A stretch of DNA of 36,263 nucleotides from the NCBI GenBank assembly GCA_001953115.1, contig LSSL01002251.1, positions 1 through 36,263 of the forward strand, read 5' to 3'. The position numbers were made by a program, and so were the translations under genes. Positions within the stretch are counted from its first letter, which is position 1. Each line of letters opens with the position of its first letter. Positions 1 to 10,200 of the stretch are shown piece after piece. The notes under the pieces were generated by a model. It worked only from the letters and a program-made list of their open reading frames with translations. It had not been told where the DNA came from and did not search any database. This DNA comes from Smittium mucronatum (taxonomy: Eukaryota > Kickxellomycota > Harpellomycetes > Harpellales > Legeriomycetaceae).

Positions 1-867
1 AAAATAGCTGTTAGGATTGGAAATGATGTCTCCAAACCCACTGACTACCTATGTGGGCTGTGAAAAGGCTGTCCAGCCTCGCCAATACTATTCGATTTTT
101 ACATCAACGATCTTTTCAAGGGCATTAAAAGTGTATATGTCCCTGAACTCACCTCTAGGATACCTGGACTGCTCTTTGCCGATGATGCCGTGCTATTGGC
201 CGAATCTGAGACCGATATGCAAATTGCATTAAATTAAATTACTGGTTGGTCGAACACGTGGGAAATGACTGTGAATGAATCCAAGTGCGGCACAATGAAT
301 GTCGCCGGTCCTCAATCGTCCGATCTAATATTACAAGGTCAAAATATCCTAAAAACTGATCAGTACACGTATTTGGGATATATTATGAACTATAAATGGG
401 ACGTGTCAGGGACCATCAAAAACAATAAATTAAAGGCCAGAAAGGCATTCTACGCTGAATATAGCTTCTTGAAACGTAGCGATATACCTGTTAGCCTAAA
501 AATAAAATTTATAAATTCGGTTTTAATGCCTATTTGCTGTTACGGAGGCGAGACCTTTGGCATGAGCGAAGCCAGAGTCAAGCCGATTCTGGTCGAAATC
601 GACAAAGCGATTATACTGGTTGCCAATGTTTGTAATTATGCCGCCATGGAACGTATCCGAGCCGAGCTGGGGATAAAATCTGTCTTCTTAAAAACCAGCA
701 CTGCTCGAGAGCGGGCATATCACAAATGGCCAACTTTAAAAACTTGGATAGCCGACCTCATTAAGTCGCCCATCAAGGCCAAAATGGCCACCTGGGTGAC
801 CGGCAGTGCAAGATGGATAAAAAAATTTGTGTTCAAAATTCAAAAGGTGAAACAACCATCACCATAG
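1..867 (+). pseudogene. LINE reverse transcriptase, partial, two in-frame stops
   Basis: This partial ORF2 covers the second half of the RT domain of a LINE. Frame 1 is open over 289 codons except for TGA at 61-63, probably an old CGA arginine before GCPASP, and TAA at 235-237. Visible motifs are GCPASPILFDFYINDL (palm motif B region), FADD at about 175-186 with both catalytic aspartates, and TYLGYIMNYKWDVSGTI (the 'YLG' thumb block). After these comes the region with PICCYGGETFGMSE that is typical of LINE RT C-terminal connections. In the family this enzyme performs target-primed reverse transcription in the nucleus. The stops make this copy inactive. At 868 the coding potential passes to another frame (next entry), so a frameshift is likely near 840. 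Confidence 0.85.
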
Positions 868-1556
868 TCGACAGGAAAAATAAAAATAACCGGTCTAAAA
901 TCCAAAAGTGGACTGTGGATCGAAAAATCGGTGGTAAAGGAAACTGTATGAATCTCCAGCTGATGTACCCTGAACTGAAACTTGGCCTCCAGGACATAGG
1001 GAAAATGCGAATGGGGACCTTCCGGACCGTCCAGCGACTATCAAATATGAAATTTTTAGATGGAAAATATTAAAAAAATTGATCCTTCTGCAAAATCGAT
1101 GTGCCTGAACTTTTGACCACATCTTATTAAATTTTTCTCGATGGGACAAATAGCGAAATGAGATGATCAAACGGTTCATACCTGCACCGATCCGCTCAGA
1201 CATAAAAAAACAACTTTCAAATTTCAATGAATCCCGGTTGTGGATAGTTGGAAAACTCCTTGGGGGGGGGGGGGAAGGTCTAAACAAACTTTAATTCAGC
1301 TACAAGCTGACTTCGCTGATCATAAATTTGTGTTGGAAACATCCAAATTTCTGATTGGAATTCGCGTGCCACGAACACCGAAGCACCAGGGCTTAAATGA
1401 TTCATCAGCCCCCTTGAACCAATTCCCTTGAGGTATGGAGCTGCTAGAGCGGCAGAGGGGAGTAGGGTGACAAATTTTTTGAAATTTTTTCACTTTTTTT
1501 AATTTTTTTTAAATTAGTTTTTATAACTTTTTATTAACTTTAAAATAAATTTCCCG
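813..1556 (+). pseudogene. LINE ORF2 C-terminal end and 3' UTR (unit A)
   Basis: The stretch from 813 to 1073 (frame 0) encodes a basic linker with DRKNKNNRSKIQKWTVDRK, then KMRMGTFRTVQRLSNMKFLDGKY. After a stop the sequence continues with SFCKIDVPE, the remains of the C-terminal zinc knuckle of LINE ORF2. A G tract interrupts the reading at about 1260-1274. A block with LETSKFLIGIRVPRTP follows in the next frame. The 3' UTR is pyrimidine- and A-rich and ends near 1556. The unit is homologous over its whole length to 1583-2140. Confidence 0.75.
1260..1274 (+). repeat. poly-G tract in LINE unit A
   Basis: This is an uninterrupted run of about 14 G residues inside the LINE 3' coding region. 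Unit B has a shorter G run at the equivalent place (about 1862-1872). Its length shifts the reading frame between copies, and it is also a likely place for sequencing or assembly error. Confidence 0.8.
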
Positions 1557-1582
1557 AAAAAAGGATTGGCCAATAAAATTCC

Positions 1583-2140
1583 ATATTACATCGAGAAAAT
1601 AGGAATGGGGACCTTCCGATCCACCCAACGGCTGTAAATTATGAGCTTTTTAGATAACAAACTTAAAAAATATTGTCTATTCTGCAAACTGGATGTGCCT
1701 GAAACTGTTGACCACATCCTCCTGAATTTCTTGAGATGGAACAAATTTCGGAATGAGAAGGTTGGTGGCATATACCTACAACAATACGTTTAGACATCAA
1801 AAAAGAACTTTCAAATTTTAATGAATCCCGGTTGTAGATAGTTGGAAATTTTCTTAGGTTGAGGGGGGGGGGAGGATTCTAAACATAATTTGAGCCAGCT
1901 ACAAGCTGATGACGCTGATCATAAATTTGTTATGGAAATAGCCAAATTTCTGATTGGCATCCGCGTGCACAGAACACTTAAGCTTCGGGGCTTAAGTGAT
2001 TTACCAGCTCTCTTTGAGCCAATAACCTCAAGTTATGGAGCTTCTAGAGCGGCAGAGATGAGTTGGGTGATATTTTTTTTAACTTTTTTAAATTTGTTTT
2101 TAGAGCTTTTTATTTAATTTAAAATAAATTTCCTAAAAAA
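1583..2140 (+). mobile_element. 5'-truncated LINE copy (unit B), only the 3' end
   Basis: This second copy starts abruptly at about 1583 at the point matching 993-1000 of copy 1, which is the usual 5' truncation of a LINE insertion. It encodes IGMGTFRSTQRL, then a better kept knuckle with YCLFCKLDVPETVDH (C-x2-C, later H) and ILLNFLRWNKFRNE. A shorter G tract (about 1862-1872) lies at the same place as in unit A, followed by EIAKFLIGIRVHRTLKLRG and the AT-rich tail ending TAAAATAAATTTCC. It lies only about 25 bp after the end of unit A and just before the DIRS element. Confidence 0.82.
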
Positions 2141-2208
2141 GAGAAAAAGAAGTCACCAATTCCTTAAACTCTAAATATAAAAAATGGAAATTAGCCAAAT
2201 GATGGACC

Positions 2209-2394
2209 ATATATTCATCGCATTATACATCAAATAGGAGAAATATTAAGTGTTACCATCTTATTGGGTAAAACTAAACCGAAATATACTCCAATAAAAT
2301 AAAGTGAACTAAATTGAACTAAAGTTTTTTTTTATGATATGGGATTTGAAGTACTGCTTAGAGATATCCTTATCATCTTTTCTTTCGCAAAGGT
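2209..2394. repeat. DIRS left inverted terminal repeat
   Basis: The stretch from ATATTCATCGCATTATAC through TTAAGTGTTACCATCTTATT to TTATCATCTTTTCTTTCGC is the reverse complement of about 6410-6602 with scattered mismatches. Long identical blocks include GTTACCATCTTATTGGGT and AAACTAAACCGAAATATA. The outer edge (about 2216-2250) is also complementary to the first part of the internal region at 6289-6320. Confidence 0.9.
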
Positions 2395-2461
2395 ACTATA
2401 CCAGCACAAAAGATTTTCTTTTCTAAATATTTTATTTAAACATTTAAAACAATTTACAATA

Positions 2462-3252
2462 TCTAAAGACACAAACGCCAAGTTAAATGAACTTACAGAG
2501 TTATTCGGCTAGTTAATGCGCAAAAGGGAGCCCCAGCTCGAGGAGGAGGGCCCGTTTTTCACACCGAGAATTCCCGTCACAGAACTTTCCGTCTAAGCAG
2601 AACTCTCGGAAGCGTTGTCTTCTATCCAAGAGGATTTTTCAGAACTCCTCTATCTGACGAGAACCGCAAGACTGCTCTTTATACGTGCCCCAAGAACTGT
2701 TCTATGAACTATTTCCCACCACTGTTGAAAGAGTCGGCCTCGACTGCGGTGAAGAAATTGGACTCGACACTTTACGCAATTCAGAACGCGCTAGCTTAGG
2801 CCACTAGACAAATTGACTATTATGTACATAGGAATATTCAAGACATTCCTGGAATAATAGTGACTGAGGACTCAAAAATTACTTTCGCAAACACTGTGCG
2901 CGTCTTGCTATCCGATATAGCAACCTCGGTAACTCAGAATAGACTGAAAAATCTCCACAAGGGAATGGAACTCCCAGGGAGAGTAAAGAAGATATTAGAA
3001 ACAGACACAAAACCTCTAATGGACCAGGAGGTCTTCGATTAATTGCTCGCAAACAAGAAAACTGAGGCCTGTAAGAGACGAGTTCATCTCTTTCTTAAGC
3101 GCCAGCAAGTGTTAGTCGCGTATTAGAGCACCAGAAGAAATGTTGCAACGGCGCAAAACACCTCAGCTGCTAGCACTTCAGACCCAAATAACCTTCTTCA
3201 AAAAATTCAACAAAATTTTCGTGGAAGGGGCCGCGGAAGAGGGTCCCAGTAG
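2462..3252 (+). pseudogene. DIRS ORF1 (gag-like), degenerate
   Basis: This is the ORF1 position of the DIRS element; in the family it is thought to encode a nucleocapsid-like protein. Frame 2 gives KLNELTELFG, EEEGPFFTPRIPVTELSV and AELSEALSSIQEDF. A one-base shift in the T run near 2636-2639 moves it to frame 1, with PLSDENRKTALYTCPKN, NYFPPLLKESAS, RQIDYYVHRNIQDIPG and ITFANTVRVLLSDIATSV. It ends in an Arg/Gly-rich tail (RGRGRGRGS) before TAG at 3250. In-frame stops occur near 2510, at 2594, 2797, 3040 and 3124. The RG-rich C terminus suggests nucleic-acid binding. The start codon is unclear. Confidence 0.75.
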
Positions 3253-5402
3253 GACCAATCTCAGATACCCCAGTCGGGGGACGACTAGCTATTTTCAAGT
3301 CGGCATGGGCCAAGCTCACCGACAACCGATGGGCTCAAAACATAGTGAAAAAGGGATTCAATATCCCATCCCTCATTAAGCCAAAATCAGTTAATCAGAC
3401 ACTCACGATCTCGTCATCGTTGAAAAAGAAAAGCCGAATAATGTTAACGGAGGTTTCACCGCCTTTGGCAGTGATACTTCCACTCCATTTCTTCGACTTT
3501 TCTTTTTCAACGATGACGAGATCGCCAAAATTTTTGGGCCGTGCGACCCAAATTTTTTGGGATGGCCCTCCGCTGACATCACACCCGCAGAAGAGCAAGA
3601 GGAAGTTAACCAAGGAAGCGAGCACCATTAAAACGAAGGAAGTATCATCGCTGCTGGCAAAGCGCGCCATAGAGGAAGTTCAGCCACGGACCCCGGGCTT
3701 CTACGGTCAACTGTTAACGATTCCAAAAAAGACCGGAGGCCTAAGCCCCGTACTGGACCTGAGGAAACTCAATTCACACGTAGAGGAGCAGAATTTAAAA
3801 ATGGAAACCCAGAAATCGATATGCCGATGATACGCAGGAAGGATAATATTACTTCTTTAGACCTAAAAGATGCATTTATGCACATTCCGTTATACAATAA
3901 ATGCAGGAAATTCCTCCGATTACAATGGAACAGTCATTATTTCCAATTCAGGGCCCTTTTTTTTGGGCTTTCACTCAGCCCTCTGACCTTTACCAAGATA
4001 CTACTCCCAGTTTTGGAATAGGCCAGGTCCAAGGGAATGCGGGTTTCACTTACCTGGACGATTTGCTGTTCCTTGGGGAAACCAAGGAAGTATGCACAGA
4101 AAATACAGTCCTGGTGTGCTCCAAGCTCTCGGAGCTTGGATTCCTAGTAAACAAGGACAATTCATCAATAGTTCCGTCACAATCTATAACACATCTAGGA
4201 ATGTCGATCAAAACCAGGGAAATGGCGTTGAAAGTTTCTAAAAACAAGATCAGAGATTTAAGCAGGGAATTCAACAAACTACTGAATGCCGGTAAGGCGA
4301 TGCTTAGATGTTTAGCGATCTTTATTGGCAAAGCTCAAGCAATTTCCATTGCCCTTTTCCCAGGGAGACTGATGCTACGCTGTTTATTATAACTAAAAAA
4401 CCATTCAATCAAGAGTATGAAATCATGGACGTCAACAGTTGTCCTAACGGAGCCGGCAGTCCAGAATCTATTGTTCCGGAAGAATCGCCATAGAGAATGT
4501 AATGGGCTCTCATTCCTATCAGAGAATCCGGAGCTGGAGATATTCACAGACTCCAGCGACTCGGTCTGGGGGATAGTAGTCGGACCCCGAAGTTACTCGG
4601 GGTTATGGACTTCATCAGAGGCATTAATGCATATCAATGCCAAGGAATTCAAGACAGTATTATAAGCCTTAGAACTCAAAGAGGTCAAGGGAAGAGCAGT
4701 ACTAGTATACTCAGATATCAAGACAACTATATCGTACGTGAAGAAGTTTGGGGGGACAACATCACCCAAACTACTAGAAATTTCGGAAGAAATTTGGAAG
4801 CACTGTCTGGAAACGAATACCAGACCGCAAGTGACTTATGTCCCATCAGTATTAAATCCAGCGGATGCCCCAAGCAGGCTGACTGTTCATACAGAATGTT
4901 CACTGTCTATGGAAACTTTCTCGAAGCTGAACTCACTTCAGGGGCCCCAAGAAGTGGATCTGTTTGCATCCCAACTTAACAAGAAGGTGAAGACCTACTC
5001 CAGTTGGTCCCAGGACGAAAATGCAGTAGGTCAGAACAAACTAGCCTACAGTTGGACATAATGGAACAACCCATATTGCTGCCCACCCTGGAACTTGTTC
5101 TTCCAGGCAGTTCAAAAACTGCGGAATGAGAGGATAACAATGACTTTAGTCACCCCAATTTGGAAGTCGGCGATATGGTTCACCGACCTAATAGCACTGT
5201 CAATATCACAGCCGATAATAATACAGGAAAAAAAGGTAATTCCAGACCCAGGAAGTGGAAAGCACCCGCTCTCGAACAACAAGCAATAGAAATTAATGGC
5301 TTGGAGATTCATCGGAGTTTCCTCAAAGCCCAAGGTCTCGGAAATTATGCCATTGACTGTATCCTTTCAAAAGAACGACTTATTGAACGTCGATCCAGAT
5401 AA
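3243..5402 (+). pseudogene. DIRS ORF2: reverse transcriptase, RNase H, methyltransferase-like region
   Basis: Frame 0 opens over the end of ORF1 with VGGRLAIFKSAWAKLTDNRW, a typical DIRS RT leader, then AKRAIEEVQPRTPGFY, TIPKKTGGLSPVLDLRKLN. The reading moves to frame 2 for SLDLKDAFMHIPLYN (motif A, catalytic Asp) and FFGLSLSPLTF (motif B). It then moves to frame 1 for YLDD at 4051-4062 (motif C). RNase H follows with EIFTDSSDS (Asp at 4549), NAKEFKTVL, VYSDIKTTISYV and NPADAPSR. The next block, VDLFASQLNKKVKTYSSW to CCPPWNLF (PPW at 5083-5091), corresponds to the methyltransferase-like domain described for DIRS elements. Stops at 4019, about 4390, 4663, 5059 and 5287 plus two frame changes kill the gene. 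Confidence 0.87.
3406..3524. repeat. 28-bp perfect inverted repeat inside DIRS ORF2
   Basis: Bases 3406-3433 are the exact reverse complement of 3497-3524, with a 63-nt loop. The arms read CGATCTCGTCATCGTTG... and the complement. Immediately right of it (3525-3562) lies a second, weaker fold-back of CCAAAATTTTTGGG type. It interrupts the linker between the RT leader and the first RT block. Confidence 0.9.
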
Positions 5403-6283
5403 AATGCCATCCAACAGCGCTTTTTAGACCTGAAAATATCTCAAGAGATTATTGCTCCAATTTCCGCACCTCTAATAATTAATTGCCTAGAAGAATTATT
5501 TATGAAAGAAAAATTAAAGGTCGGTACGATTAGATCCTATAAGTCGTCTACACTGATGCTTACTGACAATGCAGAGGGTATAGCCAGGAACCCTGTGTTT
5601 TCAGAGTTCCTTAAGACTTTGGATGAAGCTTCAATAATATCAATCGTAAGACCAAAAATCGACATATCGCCGATTCTGAGACAATTTAGAGAATGGGGGC
5701 CGACAAAAAATCTTTCGATCAAACAACTAACATCATAGCTATTCTGACTTTTGGCTGTGACAGGATTTCTAAGAGCCATTGAAATTCACCGTATCGATGA
5801 TTCCAGAATTCGAGTCGAAAACAACGTACTTCGCTTGGTGATAATAGCACCCAAGGAAAAACGAGGAGGCTGCCCAGTAGAAAAAACATGCCAAATAGGC
5901 GCGAATTCTGACCCTATACTCTGCCCAGTATATACTTACACTTTTGATAAAGAAAAGGTTGCGAGCAACCTATTCCCTACTCCACACGCGAACAATAGGT
6001 CATGGACAGTAAACAGACTTGTCAGATTTATTAACGACAGCGAAAAGACATTATCTGTGGACAGAATTACTAAATACATACACAGTATTTCCGCTCTCAT
6101 TAGCAATGATCCGGATGCACCCATACCAAAGGTAGAGAGATCGGAGTCACACTGGCCGCTAACTCGGGTGTATCTACAGATGAAATAGTTTCTCATGCCT
6201 TTTGGTCAAACTATTCCATATTCGATACATATTATCGACTCACAAGAATTTCTTCGAATAGCTTGACTGAGTCGATTTTATAA
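5286..6283 (+). pseudogene. DIRS tyrosine recombinase, frameshifted near the active site
   Basis: In frame 0 this reads EINGLEIHRSFLKAQGLGNYA, NCLEELFMKEKLKVGTIRSYKS (N-terminal SAM-like core-binding part), then AVTGFLRAIEIHRI (box I with the first catalytic Arg) and SVDRITKYIHSIS. Near 6130 a single-base change shifts the frame. Frame 2 then gives GREIGVTLAANSGVSTDEI (second Arg), VSHAFWSNYSIFDTYYRL with His/Trp at 6194-6205 and the nucleophile Tyr at 6230-6235, ending at TAA 6281-6283. In-frame stops are also at 5400 and about 5736-5745. The recombinase would integrate the circular DNA form. All catalytic boxes are still visible, which supports the DIRS call and suggests moderate age. Confidence 0.85.
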
Positions 6284-6288
6284 TTTGA

Positions 6289-6388
6289 AGTAACTTAATA
6301 TGTCTCCTATTTAATTTATAATTTTAGAATTAATCGAGCCCTTTAGGGCGAATATTAATTCATATTATACAAAAATAGGAGACATATT
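6289..6388. repeat. DIRS internal complementary region
   Basis: There are two adjoining parts. Bases 6289-6320 are complementary to the outer edge of the left terminal repeat (about 2216-2250). Bases 6324-6388 are complementary to the extreme right end (6555-6619), including the box CGAGCCCTTTAGGG. In DIRS elements this region is thought to template joining of the two ends into a circle. It begins six bases after the recombinase stop codon. A 15-nt self-inverted motif, AATATGTCTCCTATT (6297-6311) against 6374-6388, is its internal hinge. Confidence 0.88.
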
Positions 6389-6409
6389 TAGTCCCGCCCA
6401 CCGTTCCCA

Positions 6410-6619
6410 TTAACCTTCGCTGAAAGATGATAAGGGTATCTCTAAGCCGTACTTCACAGCCCATATCATATAAAAAAAATTAGTTCAATTTAGTTCGTTT
6501 TATTTTATTGGATTATATTTCGGTTTAGTTTTACCCAATAAGATGGTAACACTTAATGTGTCACCTATTCTCGTATAATATGAATTAATCTTCACCCTAA
6601 AGGGCTCGATTAATTCTAA
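6410..6619. repeat. DIRS right inverted terminal repeat with end extension
   Basis: Bases 6410-6602 are the inverted copy of the left repeat. The last part (about 6585-6619, with CCCTAAAGGGCTCGATTAATT) is absent from the left end and is matched only by the internal complementary region, as expected for the unequal ends of DIRS elements. Confidence 0.88.
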
Positions 6620-6628
6620 CAGGACTCA

Positions 6629-6676
6629 GGATCTCTCTGTCCTTTAGATTTTTTTAAATGAATCAGCCAATAAAAT
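6629..6676. repeat. Flank repeat shared with 36179-36229
   Basis: The sequence ATCTCTCTGTCCTTTAG, ATTTTTTTAAATGAATCAGC and CAATAAAAT just right of the DIRS end recurs at 36179-36229, where the CT part is longer. The core GCCAATAAAAT also occurs at 1568-1579 between the two LINE 3' ends. The family is unidentified. Confidence 0.65.
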
Positions 6677-6689
6677 AGCAGATTTTCAT

Positions 6690-7200
6690 TATAAATTATT
6701 TTTTTTTCTATCCCCATTTTTTCATATTATCGACACTAATCCAACTTCCAAAGTTTGTTCAGATAGCATTAGAGAGCTTTAGAATGTAAGTTGGTTATAA
6801 GAACTTAGATTTCATCGATCAACCAACGTTCTTATAAGAAAAAAGAGCCAAAAAGCCAAAAAAAATAATAACGATTGAGATCTCGATTCCGATTCTGGAT
6901 CTTAATATAAAACTGTATCATTAAGAAACCAAAAAAAGTCCTATTTTTTACTGCGCCTTTCTTTTCTTTTATCGGTAAAAAAGACTCTTTAAGTATGTTA
7001 GACCCAAATGGACCAATTTGGTAAGGGGAGGACGCTAAAGAAACCCAATTAGGGTGTTCAAAACATAGTGGAATCGAAATTTCCGGGATTTTAGTACCAC
7101 TAAGTGGTTGACCTCTCAATAAAATCTCGAAAATAAAAATCAGAAAAAAAAGAGAGAAAAACTAGAAACTCCAAATAAAATCCATAAATATAAAAAAAAC
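6690..7200. other. Stretch without a clear gene, 95-codon open frame on the minus strand
   Basis: This region has a more balanced base composition around 6990-7110. The minus strand is open for 95 codons (7119-6832) with an unrecognised sequence (GTKIPEISIPLCFEHPNW, LASSPYQIGPFGSNILKE). The plus strand of the same stretch reads LDPNGPIW-stop-GEDAKETQLGCSKHSG, then IEISGILVPLSG-stop-PLN, which would suit the decayed 5' part of the neighbouring LINE. I cannot decide between them and call no gene. Confidence 0.35.
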
Positions 7201-10200
7201 TGATATATTAGGGATAATACTCAAAAGTTTATTTAAAAAAACTGGCTTTTAGGTGAGAGATACATGCTTTGAAAAAGTTCTGTGCTCTTGAGTCTGGCCT
7301 TAAGGTCGGATGAGGGTGGATTATATTTCGAACAATCATACAATTGGCCTTGAGATTTTCTAAAATCCATCGGATGGGCTCTGCACTAAACAGAACACGA
7401 TCCCAGAACCCAGAAACCAGAAACCAGAAAAAGTGTTTTTTTTTGAAAAAATATCGATGATGCTAAAAATTTGATTTCTAAATTTTTGGTATATGATTGG
7501 GAAAAATATATATGTACCGAAATCTCCGAATTGAACAGGATATTTATGTCATCAGCATCCCTAGCTTCAAAAAAGCTGGAGCTATATCCACATTAAACCT
7601 GATCAAAGAGTAACTTTCTTCTCTAGATACTATTTGCCAATACTAATCTCCCGTATTGGATGAAATTATTTTTCAAAATATATAAAAAAAAAGACCTAAA
7701 AAAAATATCAAACCTTCTCGATCACGATCGAGAAAAAAATATACATCTATACAAAGGCCGCGAAAAGGTTTGCGGCTATCATAAGATGTACCATTAGAAT
7801 TAGGAATTTCTGGGGCTTAAAAAGATGGATATATCATCTTAAAAAATTGTTTAAATCAGATTTATTTTAAATTTTATAAGAAAATAGCCATAATAAAAGA
7901 TAATTAGAAGTTAATAAAGGGCAGGAAGGAAAAAAAAGATCAAAATATCGTACCCACAAATCCTAAACCCTCGAAAAATAAAAAAATTTGGGATTGAAAA
8001 TTTGGACAGCTACTTTAAAGAGGAAATTCTAATTAACCTCGGCAAAAAAAAGAAGGATAAAAACGAGGAGTCCTCGGGTATGATCTATAGCGATACAATG
8101 GCTATCTTTAAAAATAAACTTGTTTTTTTTATAAATCCGTAGAAAATAACATTAAAAATAATAAAACGCGCTTGAAGGTACTAACTCTAAAATTATTAAA
8201 GATATTATATCACAAAGACAAGAAATAAATAAAGAAAATCACTGATTTCTGGTTTTACTAAGCCTCAAAAACATCAATGTACATCGATTACGGAACACTA
8301 ATCAACTCTAGTTCCACTTTTACTACAGTTGACGGAAATCCGAGCTGATATTTAAAGAATAGAACCGATTTAAACGTTTAGGAGAATATAGAAACAGTAT
8401 TTTCGTATTCATCCGAACTCGATGTGGGGGGTCATTGCACTAGAATAGAACCGATTATATGATTTGATCGACACCATATAAATTCTATGATTTAAATGAT
8501 TCTTCAGCATATAATTACATTACGACCAGAAAAAAATATTTGGAAAGAGAGTAGTAAAATTAATTCTACTTAACATAAAAGAACTCAAAAGTCAAAAGTA
8601 AGGGGTCATATTATTTATAATTTTTTCTTTGATGGAAGATTAATTTATAGTTAAAAAAATAAAATAGTTCAACGGACAACGAAGTCACGAGATTTGGTCG
8701 TGTGACCACAAAAAAATATAATTACTATCCGGTGAAATTAAAAAAATCGAAAAACCTCTACATGCCAAGATTTGAAAGGAAAAAAATAAAATATATCGGT
8801 CCTCGAATTTCATAGACTCAAATTCTCAAATGGAAAATTTGATTAGGTATGGATTACTGGAAAATAAAAAATACGAATTAAGATATAAGCTCAATTCACC
8901 AAATTATGGACTTAATAATAAGCCCAGAATTATGAAATTTAATATATGGAGGATAAAAAATTCGTAGAAAAGCTTAAGCACTACCTCAACTCGATCAATA
9001 GTGATATTTTGGATTTACAGGTAACTTTTTTTAATAAAAAAAACTTACAGACACAGTCTGACTTAATAAAAATATTGAGGCTAAAATCGTAATTACCAAA
9101 ACTGGTGCCGAACTGCTATTGGATATCAGAAACAAATATGGAATAATTGAAGATAATTTAAATATTTAAAACATATATATCTATCATTATTCATGGGAAA
9201 TACCTAAATGGAAAATTATTTGATATTATAATCACCAATTTATATCCACAAAGCGCAGGTATACGGCGTAAAAAAAATAAAAAGATGGAATTTTCGACCA
9301 CATACAAAAAAAAATCGAAAATTCAAAAAAAAAAATACGTAATCGGGGACTTCAATATGGACTCCCCAAGAGCACCAAATTTATTTTTAAACTTTATTTG
9401 ATCCAACAAAGAGTCTAAGTAACCAATTAATTAGACCTTAGATATAACTGAGTTGAAATTGATCGTATTATCAACCATGTATTCTATTTCGGACTCAGCG
9501 ACAGAGAAAACTGTTGCACAGCCAAAAAAAATCTAGAAATATTCGATCATATTTCTGTTATTGCTATTTAAAATTTCGATACACTCGAAATTCCCAGAAA
9601 GTAATTCAAAATAATTCTATTTTCCACAGAGAAACTAGTCAACAGCAATCGATTTAGCCTACAATCGATTCTAATACCGTTATAAATAACCTTTATGGAT
9701 GCATTGTTGATGCTGAATTGTTGGAATCGAAGCGACTTCAAGATTTTACAGCTGCCACAAATTTCTGGCTAAAACCCCCATCAAAAAAATTTTTCTACCA
9801 TCGAAAATCCCAGAAATGGATTTTGCGATTATAGGCTTGGAGAAATATATCAAAAATATTACTTAATTTCCAAAACTAGTTCAATCGATGCCATTAAAAC
9901 TGACCGCAAATTGAATTACGATAAAAAATAACAAATTGATAAATGCCCAAAAAATAACCAGTGACCCCAGAAAATACTGTAGAACCATCAAATAGTACAC
10001 TAGGAACAAACTCAGAAGCATCTATGATAGCCCAGAGTACGATAAAAATAAAAAGCTTAAAATTTGGAATAAAATTTCAAAGAATTGTCCAATCATACCG
10101 CTAGAAATATTAGCAGTATAAGTTGAATCACTGAATCCAACGACTGCGATTACCTCTTAGAGAGCGACTATAATATCAGATGGACTGGCATTACTATGAA

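Larger units (their letters stand above)
1..1556 (+). mobile_element. LINE retrotransposon, 3' part (copy 1)
   Basis: This is the 3' part of a non-LTR (LINE) retrotransposon that enters the window from the left. Reading + frame 1 from base 1 gives RT motif B-like PASPILFDFYINDLF, then the motif C box LLFADDAVLLAES, then thumb and connection sequence to about 867. A basic linker and a decayed C-terminal zinc knuckle follow, then an AT-rich 3' tail ending near 1556 with TAAAATAAATTTCCCG. The coding part carries in-frame stops and shifts, so the copy is dead. It is much better preserved than the copy at about 7200-10890 and matches the fragment at 35941-36178. The 5' half (endonuclease) lies outside the window. 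Confidence 0.88.
2209..6619 (+). mobile_element. DIRS-type tyrosine-recombinase retrotransposon, complete ends, inactive
   Basis: This element of about 4.4 kb has the full DIRS plan. A left terminal repeat (about 2209-2394) is the reverse complement of the right one (about 6410-6602). The gene order is ORF1, then RT/RNase H/methyltransferase-like ORF2, then tyrosine recombinase. An internal complementary region at 6289-6388 pairs with both outer ends. DIRS elements replicate through a circular intermediate and integrate with a recombinase instead of a DDE integrase, so they leave no target-site duplication, and none is visible. All three ORFs have stops or frameshifts, so the copy cannot move by itself. 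The matching ends suggest a whole insertion later mutated, not a fragment. It inserted just 3' of LINE unit B. Confidence 0.92.

Noticed and set aside
895..1287. 130-codon minus-strand frame
   Set aside because: It is the antisense shadow of the LINE 3' coding region, with Pro run from the G tract.
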